From Phycomyces blakesleeanus NRRL 1555(-) (Eukaryota; Mucoromycota; Mucoromycetes; Mucorales; Phycomycetaceae): 64,000 nucleotides of DNA. The notes under the pieces are model-generated. The model was not told the DNA's origin, ran no database searches, and worked only from the letters and a program-made list of their open reading frames with translations. The position numbers were made by a program, and so were the translations under genes. This document shows, piece after piece, positions 21,605-33,920 of this stretch. The stretch lies in assembly GCF_001638985.1 (NCBI RefSeq), contig NW_017265164.1, forward strand, positions 124,001-188,000, read 5' to 3'. Position 1 is the stretch's first letter; each line of letters begins with the position of its first letter.

Positions 21605-24600
21605 ATATATAGAAAGTTAAGGAGGAGTATAGTATATACTCTACAGTTGAAGGGAATGAGCTTATTTGTGATATAGTAAAGATCCTATAATTTCTAATAA
21701 CTTGTATATGATTGCCTTTCAGAAACCTAGCTTATAGAAAATACTTGTATTCTTTACATTGGCTCAGTTACAGCTAGTTATTAACCAAGACCATTTTTTC
21801 TCAATCAAGAAACTCAAGTATTCATGCAAGTAGCCGTGATCTCCTTTCTTTATTTATTCTTGAAGCAAACAACACTCTTATAGTATCTTTAGCTCAAATT
21901 TGAACTTGAAAGTAAGAAAATCTCAGAGAAACTACAGAAGTACAAAAAAAACATGAGCAACAGATTCTTTAAAGATATTCTGACTATTATTTACGCTTCA
22001 TACTTCCTTTTTATTACTTTTATAATTTATTTACTAATAATATATATAATTGAGTTATTTCTGACAGGATAAGCTACAACTATTTTAGTCCGTTTGCTCG
22101 GTCAATAAACATAATCTGCTACTATTTTTAATATTATTATGGTTTGAGGCCGCTTGTGTTTACTGTATGCTTATGATGCAATATTAGAATGTGTACATGA
22201 TTTCCATAATACTGGAATGACTTGTATCCTTATTATTTCTTTTTTTTTTTAAAAAAGAATAGTCTTATACTAATTCATATACATATATATATATGTATAT
22301 TCCAAATGTATACATATGTAGGTAGATGAGTGTGTATGTAAATATGTATTAGTTTGACAGGCGTATCTATATTAAGAATGGACCTTGTGGAAAAATACGG
22401 TAACATTATGCGGGAAATAATTGACACTACTATTCTTATAACTCAATCTTGGCTTAATAACTGTAGATAGAGTATAGAGAAAGACAGACCTTTTTTTTTG
22501 TAAGCCATTGGTCGAAATGACATTATACAAGATTATCCCATTTTCAAAGAGGAAAAGAAAGAAGGAATAGATTGGTTTGTTTCCATATATCCTCCTTCTT
22601 TTTTTTTTTACCAAATTTTTCCAATTTGTGGAGATTTTGTGCGTGTAAATGGTAACAATTCTCAGGTACTGGATACCAAATCGACAGCTCTAAATGATAT
22701 GAAGAAGAAAAACAAAGTTATTTTTAATGGTAGAATTATATAACTGAAATTCCAGATAACTATCAATAGAATCAAAAGAGCAAATTTACAGATTATTTGA
22801 ATCATGATTATTTTCCTTTTTCTTTTCTTTATGATAAGAATTAATGATGGTAATATAATCCGTATTTGAGATGGACATACAAGTAACATCACAGATTTTT
22901 TGGTTTTGTCTTTTGTCTTTCTAATTTAGTATATATTTATATAAGCATATTTCCCGCTTAGGCTGGGAATCAATGGAACCAAAATCATATGCATATGTAC
23001 CAACTATGGGATGTAAATTGTAAAAAAAAATGTCAACATTTTGATGTTCCTTGTACCACAACCCACATACTATTACTGACAGTAAGATAGTACATAATCA
23101 TATTAAAGTATTAAAATATTACTTCATTCTCCCATTTGTTCATTTCAACTCCAAGTTTGGACCTGTGGGTTATTCATATATTTGCGTGTGAATAAAAAAA
23201 AGAAAATAAGAACTTTCCAATTGCATTCTCTAATATTAGTATTATTTATAAATTCTGATGTTTCTTTTTTTCTCTCTCTTCTTTTGAGCAGAAATATCTA
23301 CACCTACTTCATATACTACTACGTAATAAAGAAAGGGAAATAGGGGCACAATTGCAGTTCTTTCTTGACAGAATATTATAAAGCAAAATAAGATAGGCCA
23401 ATAGTGCTCCTTTGTAAAATCTGTATTATGTGTGACCGACTCAGCCTCAATAGAATCTTATTGTATTATGGTACTCTAAGCTTAAAGTGCTGGCTGACCA
23501 AAAAAAAATTGATTTTATTACTTGAGAAAAAAATCAATTCATTGGTTCGAGTCCATGAGTGGATTTTGCTTTCAAAATTACATTAAAATTAGTATAGTTT
23601 GGATAGACTGGTCGACTTAAGAATATTATGGATATCAATACATGAGCAAATGATACTGCATGAGCTGTTATATTACTTTAGAAACGTACAATAAAGCTAC
23701 AATCTAGTAAAAAGACTATCCTGAAAAAGAATCTTTTTATCTATAATAAAGGTCCTTGACAAAACTACCGCAGATTACTATTCCAAATCCAAATACACTA
23801 CTAGATTTCATTTTCTTAACGAACTATTTTTTTGCTGTTGCAAGAGGGGAAACCATGTCCTTAAGATTGAATCAAGATATAGTAGTAGTAGTATGGGCAA
23901 AGAGAAAAGAAGTTCTGTCTGGCACTATATATTTTTTTCTTGGTAGCCATGGAAATCATATTAAAAACTCACATTTGTGTACAAGCTATAATTAATATTA
24001 TTATTAGTTTTCCTTTTTAATATCAAATAGGTTCATCTTATAAGCATAATGTATGCAGAAAATACACCCTTTAATTTATTACTTCTCTTGATTATATATC
24101 ATCTACAGTTTACATACAATACAATTCTATAAGTTATATGAACATTAAACTTTCTTAGAAAAAGCAAATCAATCTCTTTTAAAAGGGAATTTTACTAAAG
24201 TCAATTTAGTGGTATATAAGTAGTTGATAAGGTAAAGTTGTATAATGCTTTCTTTTTTTTTTAAAAAAAAAAAAAAAACATATGAAAAAGGTTGATGTGA
24301 TCGAGCCGGAAAATTCGGGGCATTTAAATCTAAATTTATGGATTTACCGAATATTCCCTCCCAGATATGAAAAAAAAAGGAATAAGAAAAAGAGAAAATA
24401 TGGTATTTTATTTTCCTTTTTTAAATACATTCTACTAATTTCGTTATAATAAATATATATATATTTATATATGTATGAAAAGGCAGCTAATGGTATCTGA
24501 TACGAGCATTATAATATTCATCATTAACAAGTAAAAAAGTATTATATCAAAAAGAAGTAGAATCTAGCTTGTTCATGAAAGCGCCTAGCAAAATCTGAGA

Positions 24601-24905
24601 CTAAGAAGTCCAAGAGTAAATGTTATTGGTAAATAGAAAGACCAATTAATTTCCCAGCATTTCCCTAGAAACTCCCATAGAATATGCAGAACAATTACTT
24701 GCATCCCACACATAGAAAGATGTGTGTATGTGTGTGGGAGGGGTTCCTTTAGCAACGCTCCGTAGTACGATATAAATAATTGCAAGAGACTCTGTCTTTA
24801 CAGTAAAGATACTTTCTAAAAAAAAAAGTATAAAAAGCAAACCAAATAATCGTTCTACTTCTTGATTCATTCAACTACTCCAATTTCATTTCTACGTTAA
24901 TTTTA

Positions 24906-24936
<31 letters not shown>

Positions 24937-24945
24937 TCTTATTTG
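21605..24945. other. Gene-free stretch upstream of the invertase
   Basis: AT-rich sequence with T11A6 at 22240, T10A16 at 24253 and several (TA)n runs (22279-22300, 24455-24475, 24906-24932). Short open frames at 22372-22614, 23756-23995 and 24585-24870 have no family, no splice partners and no compositional support. GGTTCGAGTCC at 23545-23555 resembles a tRNA T-loop but no tRNA fold could be built around it. Confidence 0.45.
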
Positions 24946-24954
24946 TATATAAAG
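24946..24954 (+). promoter_or_regulatory. Candidate TATA box of the invertase gene
   Basis: TATATAAAG, 77 bp before the invertase ATG, follows a long (TA)n run and precedes a T9 tract and a CAACAACAAACAAG leader. Placement fits a TATA-type fungal promoter, but the sequence around it is so AT-rich that other TATA-like words exist. Confidence 0.4.
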
Positions 24955-25031
24955 ATTGGCTTTTTTTTTACAACAACAAACAAGTCTTGTACACACTTGA
25001 GTTTCTTTAAATTCATCAAGTCGCATTAAAC

Positions 25032-27029
25032 ATGAAGATTGATTACAACAAGTTGTTCCTGCCTCTTGGTCTCATCAGCGTTGTCATGCTTAAAGAGACA
25101 CATGCTATCCCCTTTGAATCCATCAAAGCATCCCTGGGAAAGATCGAGACCGGGTATGGTGCCGACAATACCACATTTACTGCAAACCGCCCAAAGTATC
25201 ACTTACAAGGTCCTGTCAATTGGATGAATGATCCCTCTGCACCATGGCACGATGGTGAATATTACCACATTTATTACCAGCACAATCCCTACAGTGCAGA
25301 ATGTAAGCCTTTCTTTTAACTATATATTACTTTTACTTTAAAAAAAATCAAATCAAAGTTCTCCTGTCTAATATGCATAATTAAAAAAATTGTTATTATT
25401 GTAGGGGGAAATATGACCTGGGGTCATGCTGTATCCAAAGATATGATCCAGTGGATTGACAAGCCGTTGGCAATTTATCCCGATCAGCCCTTTGACATTG
25501 AAGGTGCCTTTGATGGTACTATTCTCGAGAACGGCTATCAGAACAAGACGACCATGCTATATACCGGTGTATCCCATGTCCCTCTTGGCTGGAGACTGCC
25601 TTACACTGTTGGTGCCGAAAAGCAGGTCTTGGCATATACCGAAGATAATGGCGACTCATGGGTCAAGGTTGGACCTGTCATTACCGCTCCCCCTAAAGGT
25701 CTCAATGTTACCGGTTTCCGGGATCCTTACCTTTTCCGGTCCTCCAAGCTCGATACCCTCTTGAATATAAAGGATCCCAATTCAATCTACACCACCGTCT
25801 CGTCTGGGATCCAGCAAGACGGACCTCGTCTGTGGCTCTACCAATCCAATGACTGGGAGAACTGGAATTTCCATGGACCTATGATTGCCGCACCAGAGAA
25901 TTTCACTCGCAACCTTGAATACAGCAGTCGCCTGGGTTACAACTTCGAGACTGCTTCCTATGTCGAGATGCCCACCACATCCACCAAGGACGAATGGACC
26001 CTGGTTACTCTGGGAGTCGAAGGTGGCCGCCTAATTCACGATCTGCACTCGGCTGTCTGGACCCTTGGGCGGTCGTTTGAGCTTCTGAGCCCTGATGGCA
26101 AGGAAGTCCAACGATTGACCCCTGGCCTCAACCAAGAAATGACTGGTATGCTTGACTGGGGAAACTATTATGCAGCGGTGTCCTGGAAGGATCCAAAGAA
26201 CCCTGACCGTGTGTTGCTGACTGGCTGGATTCCTGAAGACATCGTACCAGTGACCGTGAATGGCGTGACCAACGAAAACAACAGAAACAGCCAAGGATGG
26301 GCTGGCATGTTTGGTCTTAATCGTGAACTGGAGGTTATTGAGATCAAGAATGTCTCGGTCTCCGATCCTTTGGTTGCCATTGAGAACGCCAGTTGGGTTG
26401 CCACCACTCCTGACCAGGATTCAAAGACCGTCACTGTTTCAACTCTCGCCATCCGCCCCATGGAGGAATACAAGTCTCTGCGAAAAGATTGTTCTCTCTG
26501 GTCTCTAAAAAATCATCACAGCACTGCCTCTGCTATCCGCAAACATAAGCGTAACCGTGTTTCCATTCCTGGGGTGTCTACGAGATACGCCGAAATTGTT
26601 GCTGAATTTGAGTTTCACGAGCAATCCGCACCCTTTGGTCTGTCTATCCTTGAATCGTCCGAGGGGCAGAGGCATGAAGAAACTCTAATTGTGTATGATC
26701 CCAAGCAATCCAAGATCGACATTGATCGCTCTCGATCGAGTCTCAGCAGGAGCCCTGGATATCCCAATTCTACCGAGACCGGACCCTTGCCATTGTTCAA
26801 GATTGGGTCTAAGAACGGAAAGGTCGAGATCGAGACTCTCAAATTGAGAGTGTTTATTGACAATACTGTTGTTGAGGTTTATGCCAATGATCGGTTTGCC
26901 CTCTCTAGTCGAGTTTACCCCACTCTTTCCAAATCAGCCGGTATTTCGGTGCTGGTCACAAAGGATGTTGGTGTGAAACAGCTGGATATCTACCAGAATA
27001 TTGATGTCAAAGCATTCGATCGTCCTTAG
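25032..27029 (+). CDS. Secreted glycoside hydrolase family 32 (invertase/inulinase type), two exons
   Basis: Exon 1 25032-25302, GT-AG intron 25303-25404, exon 2 25405-27029; 631 aa. Residues 1-25 form a signal peptide ending THA before IPFES. The GH32 five-bladed propeller follows: the nucleophile Asp67 in [20 protein letters not shown] spanning the intron, Asp197 in the RDP motif (GFRDPYLFR), and the probable acid/base Glu272 in NFETASY, where many relatives have [12 protein letters not shown] closes the catalytic half, and the C-terminal beta-sandwich ends with [14 protein letters not shown]. The family splits sucrose or fructans outside the cell; specificity cannot be read from sequence. 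Several N-glycosylation sequons (NTT, NKT, NVT, NFT) fit secretion. GH32 genes are patchy in Mucoromycota, so horizontal origin is possible; GC content is above its surroundings, but so is that of other genes here. Confidence 0.93.
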
Positions 27030-27557
27030 AATATATTTATTTATTTATATAGAGAGACAAAAGAAAGAGTTGATATTGGAATGTATGCATTATTTATTAT
27101 TTTATTATGGTTTATTGTATATGTATTTTATGTACACAATGATTAGATGTATATTGAAATGAATATAGAAAAAGACAAGGACAAAGAATGAAAAAGAAGA
27201 AAGAAGAAAATTCCGTTATTGAATTGGTATGTATATATGTATATATGTATATATGTATATATTCAATAAATGTCACTATTACTAGCATTATTGGTATTAC
27301 TATTATTACTGTTTGTCGAAGATTTGAATATACACCTTTACCCCTAATTAATAATAATAATAAGAATAATAAGAAAAACAAGGTAAATATAATAAAGAAA
27401 AAGAATATGAAAGAAATTATAATAAAAGAATGTAAAGGAATAAACAGAGAAATGTATGTATATATAATATGTATAATGACACCTTGTAACAAGTAAAAGA
27501 AGTAGTAGAGGAAGAAGGACATGTCCTTCTTTTTCTGCTTTTTTTTTTTTTTTTTTT
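27030..27557. other. Convergent 3' region between invertase and acidic protein gene
   Basis: Holds the 3' flanks of two converging genes. It is AT-rich, with ATATGT repeats at 27232-27262, TTACTA-type repeats near 27290-27310 and a long T tract at about 27540-27560 directly at the end of the minus-strand gene. No gene is seen in it. Confidence 0.5.
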
Positions 27558-29240
27558 TTACTTTGGTCCCCAGAGATCGCTCAAAAGGGTTTCTGCACAC
27601 ACAAATAGTGTTCGCCACACAGACAGAATACCGACTGTGAATCGAAAGAGCCTTGAAGGGCGTGGAAACATGCGACTGTTCTTGATTCCACTCTCTTCAC
27701 CACTCAGCTTGTTGACATCGCCGGCTGAGGCAAGTTCGAGCACGAGTGAGGTGGTCTGGACAAGGCTTTCAGATGCGGTGACGGTACGTTTACAGAGTGT
27801 CTCCCAAAGACCGACCGTGGGTTCAATAGATAACAAGCTTGGTGATTTCCATGAAAAGGCACGTGTGGATGCGACCACGGTACTACCATATCTATTGTTG
27901 TTGGCCGATTTAGGGTTGTGTTCTAGAGATGCGGACATGATGTCAGCCAAGGACTGGTATGAGGAAGTAGAAGATCCGGCTGAGCTCCTGTCTTCTTCTA
28001 GAGTTGGGCGGCTAGATGTTTCTCGGTCACTTGGCTGATCATCACTACCATCATCATCATAGTTATCATTGTCTTCAGGTCCTCGTTCTTGGACTTGGTC
28101 TGAGCTAGTAATTGTCATGGGGATATGATCTCGCAACATGGGGTCAGGTACTGAGAATGGAGAATTGACCAATCGGCGTCTACTGTTGTCTGTTGCTTGT
28201 TCCTCAAGATCGACTGAATAAAAGCATTCTTGATGCCATTGCTCGCCACTCCAGGCCTGTTCTCCGTTAGACTCGTTTGAATGGAGTCTTTGGTCGGACG
28301 CATCTCTCCAGGGCACCACGTCTTGAGGGCAAGAGAGGTCAAAGAGACTGTCTTGGTAGTCATAGTCTTCGAATTCGGCATCGTAGTGTCCGAAATTCTC
28401 ATCCTCCCAAGAGTGCATCAGATTATCGTAATCGAGTGCTTCTTGGTCATTTTCATTTTCAATTTCATGTCCAAGTCTGTGGTTCTCTGGTTCGAGTAGC
28501 TCTTGAAAATGTGATTGGTTTTGTGCGACTGGAGGGGTGAACATGTAATCGTCCCCGGAAAGGATAACTACAGGTGTGGTTGTTGACATACCCAAAAGAA
28601 TCTTTTGTGATTTACTGTACATGCTGTGCATAAACCAATTCTCAAGGAACGAATAGGGAGCCCTTCGTCTGTGCTCGGGATAGTTTTGGCGGGCAAACTT
28701 ATCGATTGTGCAATAGAATGCCCGGTCAGCAATCTCGTACTGAGAATGTTGAAAGGATGGCAGGCGAAAGTTTGTAGGGTTGTATTGATTGTTGTTGGTT
28801 TCGATTTTATGTTCATATTCATCATCGTATTCGTCATCATCATATTCTTCTTCTTCTTCTTCTTCTTCGTCGTCATCATCATCTTCTTCGTTGTCTTCTT
28901 GGTTGTCGTTGTCGGTTTCGTTATTGTGGTTGGTTGTATTTTGATGTTGACCAAGAATACACACTTCGTCCAACAAGGGGTCACACACCTGGTTTGGCTC
29001 TTGTGTCACATGCATAAATGGGTGGTCAGATTTGAACTCCAGAATTGGGCTTGACTGATGGTGGTAGTCTTGGGTGAATGTATAATGAGGATTTGTGATT
29101 GAGTCTTCGATTTGGGCATCATCGGTTGCGATGATCGGGATCGGTCCTTGGTGGTGATGTTGGTTAATGTTGTGGTGGCTGAGGTGGTTGTGGTGGTTGT
29201 GCTCATAGCCAGAAAGAGGTTGAGTTGATAGGTGAAGCAT
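27558..29240 (-). CDS. Acidic hypothetical protein, single exon
   Basis: A 560-aa uninterrupted frame from the ATG at 29240 (MLHLSTQPLSGYEH) to TAA at 27558-27560. The N-terminus is His/Asn-rich. A solid acidic run of Asp/Glu lies around residues 115-150. A folded-looking middle follows (RAFYCTIDKFARQNYPEHRR, APYSFLENWFMHSMYSKSQK), then a long disordered acidic/Ser-rich part. The C-terminus is hydrophobic and amphipathic (LFRFTVGILSVWRTLFVCAE). Antisense frames are also open because of the GAA/TTC codon repeats, but this one is longest, has few low-complexity interruptions in its middle and GC content above the flanks. I do not recognise the family. The C-terminal amphipathic segment might contact a membrane (inference). 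Confidence 0.7.
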   Translation of the reverse strand: MLHLSTQPLSGYEHNHHNHLSHHNINQHHHQGPIPIIATDDAQIEDSITNPHYTFTQDYHHQSSPILEFKSDHPFMHVTQEPNQVCDPLLDEVCILGQHQNTTNHNNETDNDNQEDNEEDDDDDEEEEEEEEYDDDEYDDEYEHKIETNNNQYNPTNFRLPSFQHSQYEIADRAFYCTIDKFARQNYPEHRRRAPYSFLENWFMHSMYSKSQKILLGMSTTTPVVILSGDDYMFTPPVAQNQSHFQELLEPENHRLGHEIENENDQEALDYDNLMHSWEDENFGHYDAEFEDYDYQDSLFDLSCPQDVVPWRDASDQRLHSNESNGEQAWSGEQWHQECFYSVDLEEQATDNSRRRLVNSPFSVPDPMLRDHIPMTITSSDQVQERGPEDNDNYDDDGSDDQPSDRETSSRPTLEEDRSSAGSSTSSYQSLADIMSASLEHNPKSANNNRYGSTVVASTRAFSWKSPSLLSIEPTVGLWETLCKRTVTASESLVQTTSLVLELASAGDVNKLSGEESGIKNSRMFPRPSRLFRFTVGILSVWRTLFVCAETLLSDLWGPK

Positions 29241-29379
29241 ATAAATAAGCAAGTAAGTAAAAAAAAAAAGGAAAGAAAAAGAAAAAGAAGTATGTGTTGT
29301 ATTTTTATAAAGAAAGAAAAGAAAAAAAAATTAATGTATGTATAAATATATATAATAATAATAAAAAAAGGGGGACGGA

Positions 29380-29394
29380 GGGGGGGGGGGGGGG
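29380..29394 (+). repeat. G15 homopolymer tract
   Basis: Fifteen consecutive G on the plus strand, followed by GGTTGGTTGG-like sequence. Equal-length tracts occur at 32916-32930 and 33906-33920. It could form a G-quadruplex, or the equal lengths may reflect an assembly or read limit. Confidence 0.9.
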
Positions 29395-29840
29395 TTGGTT
29401 GGTCTTTTTAGTATATAATATGATATAGACTACTTTTGGTGGGGTCTTTTTCTTTCTTTTTTTGTTTGTTTAGAAAAGGCTGATTTGCACACAAGAAAGA
29501 ATGCAAAATGAAAGCATGATTCCTTCAAAGGTAAATGTGTAGACCGAAATGAGTTCCGTTTTGCTAAACCGACGATATAACGGGCGATTAGATTAATCGA
29601 ATCGAATTGAATTGAATTGAATTGAATTGAATTCATGTGGTTTGGTTTGAACCCTTTATTTTCAATTCATTCATTCACAAATATTGAAACTTGCCCTTTT
29701 GGTTACAGTCAATAGCCAATCTACTAGACTTCTTTGGCTGTTTACATTCTCGCTTGATTCAAACTTGTTAGTCAAATGGCTTTGTTTTAACTTACACATG
29801 ACAAGACATGTGTATTCAAATATCCCCCCTCTCTTGTGTG

Positions 29841-30446
29841 CACCTTTTGCCAAAACGATGTCGCAAGAAAAAAAAAATTAAAGTGTCGCACTTTTACAAA
29901 AATCAGTGTCGTATGTTTTTAGAAAAGAGTGTTGCCTCACAGAAAATTCGGGACTTCTTAAATATCGTAATTTAATTCTTTACAATTTCTGCGAGAAAGA
30001 AAATCAAAAGCAGTGCGCTTCTTTTTTAATACCAATATAAAGACAACCTATACCCAAAATAATAAAAAATACTTTTCATTAACCCTGATCTGATCGAGTA
30101 TCTTAATACTAGTGATAAGAAATTTCAGGAAACTAAAGCCAAAAGGAGAAGCCGTAAATGTTTAAATCTTAAAGACCTTTCTGACTTTATACTAGTACAA
30201 TGTTTTTATTTCACAGTAAATAACACCTAATTATCTGTTTAGCTTATAGTTATCTTTGTAATATTGATCTTTAGTCTCAGTATCATGTTCTGTGTAGTTT
30301 AGGTCTTATACCAACATCTTGCTTAAACAAAGATTCTTGGCATCATTTGTCAAAAAAATAAGTGACAGAAAATTCGTTCAAATTTTCTGTGAGATAACAC
30401 CTCTACTTTAATTTTTTTCTTGCGACATCGTTTTGGCAAAAGTTGT
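29841..30446. repeat. 600-bp element bounded by ~40-bp inverted repeats (MITE-like)
   Basis: CTTTTGCCAAAACGATGTCG followed by CAAG and an A-rich run and TTAAAGT (29844-29883) recurs as its reverse complement at 30406-30442. Weaker similarity extends inwards: GTGTTGCCTCACAGAAAATT on the left matches GTGTTATCTCACAGAAAATT read inward from the right, after a ~60-bp insertion on the left. No transposase lies inside, so this looks like a non-autonomous element or a fold-back structure. No clear target duplication was found. Confidence 0.75.
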
Positions 30447-30453
30447 ACATATT

Positions 30454-30498
30454 CTTTATTCTTTTTTTTTGCTCTTGTTTCAAAAAAAAAGAATAAAG
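30454..30498. repeat. Perfect 18-bp hairpin with T9/A9 arms
   Basis: CTTTATTC-T9-G at 30454-30471 pairs perfectly with C-A9-GAATAAAG at 30481-30498 across a 9-nt loop (CTCTTGTTT). It lies just right of the inverted-repeat element. It could act as a terminator-like or cruciform structure; no adjoining gene suggests a role. Confidence 0.7.
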
Positions 30499-32846
30499 AG
30501 CTTCTTGAGTTACACATCTTTTTCTGTACACAATAATGCATGCACTTTAACACATACACACAGAAAGCAAAGATAAAATATATATATAAAAAAAATTCGT
30601 ATCAGTAATGCCCTGAATAACATTTACCTATAAAGCCCCTTCTTTTTAGTATTTTTATTTTTTTGGGCTCTGAATATGAAAACCAAAGAAAACTAGGTTT
30701 TATGAGAAAGTAGTACAAAAAATTATTACTATTATTATTTTTGATCAACAAGACCTTGCTTAAAAGTCAAAGAGGATCAATACTTTTTATATGAAAGTGT
30801 GAGTTTAATCAATTTATTATGGATATATATATATATATATCAACAGGACTTGTGATGCAGAGTTTAGGTTTGGTTTGGAAGATGTTCATGTACAGGACTA
30901 TTAAGATGCCAATAGCAATGAGTTTATTAGCAATAATTGAATGTCAAGGAACCCAAGACATAGACACACAAATACAAATACAAATACAAATACTCAAATT
31001 TCATTGTTAAATTATACTCTACAAATAACAATAACAATAACAATACCAATACCAATACCAATACCAATATTCTGTATTTATTTAGTATTCAATCCAGTCG
31101 CACGTCCAATTCAATGGGCTGATAATTTTTATTCTTTTATATTTCTACACACAGACAGTTAGACTAACTAAAATAATTTCAGTAGTAAGAATAGATAAAA
31201 AAAAAGGGGGGTGTTGTCTATTAAATATTAACATATATATAAATGTATGTATGTTTGCAGATTGTGTTTCAGGATATTAATATCTTCCTTTTATAAGCTC
31301 AAGTCAATACACTCAGGCTTGTGGAGCTTTGTCGATTCATAAAAGTAAAAAAAAATTGTACTCTTTATTGGTTATTACCGAAAATCTTGCGCGCAGTTTA
31401 TTATTATTAAAAAAAAATAAGGGGGAGAATGGTGTACGACACACATTTATTTTTTTTAAAAAAAAATTGTGATATCGGTGATTGAAATTAGTAGAAAGGG
31501 GATGACAATGCAAATGGTCAAAATATAAAATAAAAATTAAGGTTGAGAGATGTTTGTCGTCATCATCGCAAGATATTACAGCACAACACTAGACCTTCTC
31601 TACCACCACACTACATTATCCGTACAGAAAATAAAAGTCTTGTCAAAGACGAGATTCCAAGTGAACATCATTACATCGCATGTACACCAACAGCCTTCAA
31701 AACAATCTTTCTAGTTAACCAATTTTTGATAGTAAAAATCACTGTTAAATAATAATCGGTTAACTATTTGGATGCTATCGAATAGACAAAATGCAAGAAT
31801 CTCTTGTTGAAATCATAAATTAATTCAGCAACATAAAATCAGGCAACTCGAATGGTTCGATTTCTATAAAAAAAATTCATACAACGATACTTAATATTAT
31901 TATTTGGTACCTTTATCTAAAGAGGTTACGAATAGTGATGGCTTGTAGAGTTTATTTGCTTAGTTCCATAGAATGTGAGAGCAAACGAGAATTAATCTAA
32001 AGATTGGTTGGAGAAGTTTAGAACTGACCCGAACCAGCCAATGTCCATCTCCATGTACTTGTAACTTTTATTTTATTCTTTCATTTCTTTGTATTGCTTT
32101 ATGGGTGGCATAACAAAATGAAATATATACAAAACTTTTTTTTTTTAAAAAAAAATACATCTGTCTCAAATAGCCTGGACTCATTTTCTACTGTTATTGT
32201 TGTTGGAAACTTTGAATTTCCTCATGACAGTATTGAAGTCTGGTGGAAGGCTCTTTTAAAGGAAGTGTCTGTCTACATGATCATTTGTCTTTCAAAAGAA
32301 GCTTCATAGATGACAATATCTGTCTTGTACGCCAATTGGAATACAGACACATCTAGAAAGAAAATCAATTTCTAGCTAATTTACCCTTCAAAAACGATTT
32401 ATATGGTACCTATAATTCTATATCTCAGATGTTCCCGCTCTGGTCGCTGGAAAAGACGAACGCTTTTCTGACCACCTTGGAAACAAAATTATGTGGACAT
32501 TATTCATTTTCAAATACACACATATTGTTCTTTAAAACTGGAATATCAAACCATCAAATTTTCAACAAACAGGTCAATAACACTATGAGATACACCACTC
32601 AACAAGTCAAGTCCGAGACTTTTGAAGTAATGATATTATAGCTCCGTAAACTGGATTGTTGGTTGTGATATATCAGTCCATTAACTAATAATTATTCTCT
32701 TGCTAAATCAACAGAGTCCGCAAGCCTGACTGCAATAATAACAATAATGATAACAATTGTAATAGAGAAGCTAAACTTTATGTCTGTATCTATTTAAGGT
32801 TATCCAATACAATTTTGAGTCCAAGATATAAGAGTAATTCACACAG

Positions 32847-32882
<36 letters not shown>

Positions 32883-32915
32883 AACAACAACCCAAAAACA
32901 AAAATGAGAAAGAGA

Positions 32916-32930
32916 GGGGGGGGGGGGGGG
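32916..32930 (+). repeat. G15 homopolymer tract
   Basis: Follows a (GA)n microsatellite and A-rich sequence; same length as the tracts at 29380 and 33906. Confidence 0.9.
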
Positions 32931-33905
32931 ACTTACAGAAGGAGATGAATATAAACGATTGTGCGACTTTATTTATTATTCTTTTTTAGATCGCATGTCC
33001 TTTTAGTAAACCAAAGAAAGGTTAATTTCTGGAATTCAGATCATGAAAGGGAATCTAAAGGACCAATAATCTGTCAGCCAAACAAAACAAAATTCTTACC
33101 TCTTTCTCTTCTGTATACAATAGACATAAAACAGAAACAAACAAAAAAACTCAAGTACTTATTGGCGACACAACCATTTCATATCCAATATATTAAGATT
33201 CTTTATATGTATGTATATACGAGTTAAGCTCGAGTAAGTAATTATGTAATTAGGTAATTAAAATCAACAACAATAACAACAACAGACATATAAACATAAA
33301 CATAAAATATTCAAGGAGTATCATACACATAAATAAATAAATATATATATAAAACTTAAAGCTAGTGGTTGGTTTACTAGACCATGAACGTGAGAATAAC
33401 AAATGCGTTCTCCAGATCCACCATATGACAACCATAAAAGATAATACGATATGAGATGTAACCATGGCAATCATTAGTAACCATGGAAATCTTTAGTAAC
33501 CATGACAACAGATGTAACCAAACAACAAACCAAACAAAAAAAAACCAGGAATATGTTGTGAGTACAAGAAAAAAATTACAAAATTACAAAGAAAAAAGAA
33601 AGAAAGATCGCCATTTTACTTGCTTTTTGGGATTTTTATTTTTATTTTTGTATTTGTATTTGTATTTTCCCTCCATTTTCACTTTCACTCCACTTCACCC
33701 TACAAATGGATTAAAATTGTCCAAATTAAGCATTTATTTTCTTTATTTTTTTTTTATATTTTTTTTTTTAAAAAAAAGGGACCCTTTTTTTTGTTTATAC
33801 ATGCATAGATATCTAGTTTTATACTTGAAGATTTATGATACTTTAATTATTTATATTTATATATGTATTTTGTGTTCAATAAAGAAGTATGTCTAAAATA
33901 GAGTT

Positions 33906-33920
33906 GGGGGGGGGGGGGGG
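33906..33920 (+). repeat. G15 homopolymer tract
   Basis: Follows AGAGTT and precedes a TTTTG-rich run; third tract of the same length on the same strand in 4.5 kb. Confidence 0.9.

Noticed and set aside
23545..23555. GGTTCGAGTCC, a tRNA T-loop look-alike
   Set aside because: No acceptor stem, D-arm or anticodon arm could be paired around it on either strand.
28568..29206. Long open frames overlapping the acidic gene in other frames and on the plus strand
   Set aside because: They are produced by GAA/TTC/CAT codon repeats; the 560-aa minus-strand frame has a plausible start, a folded middle and explains the composition better.
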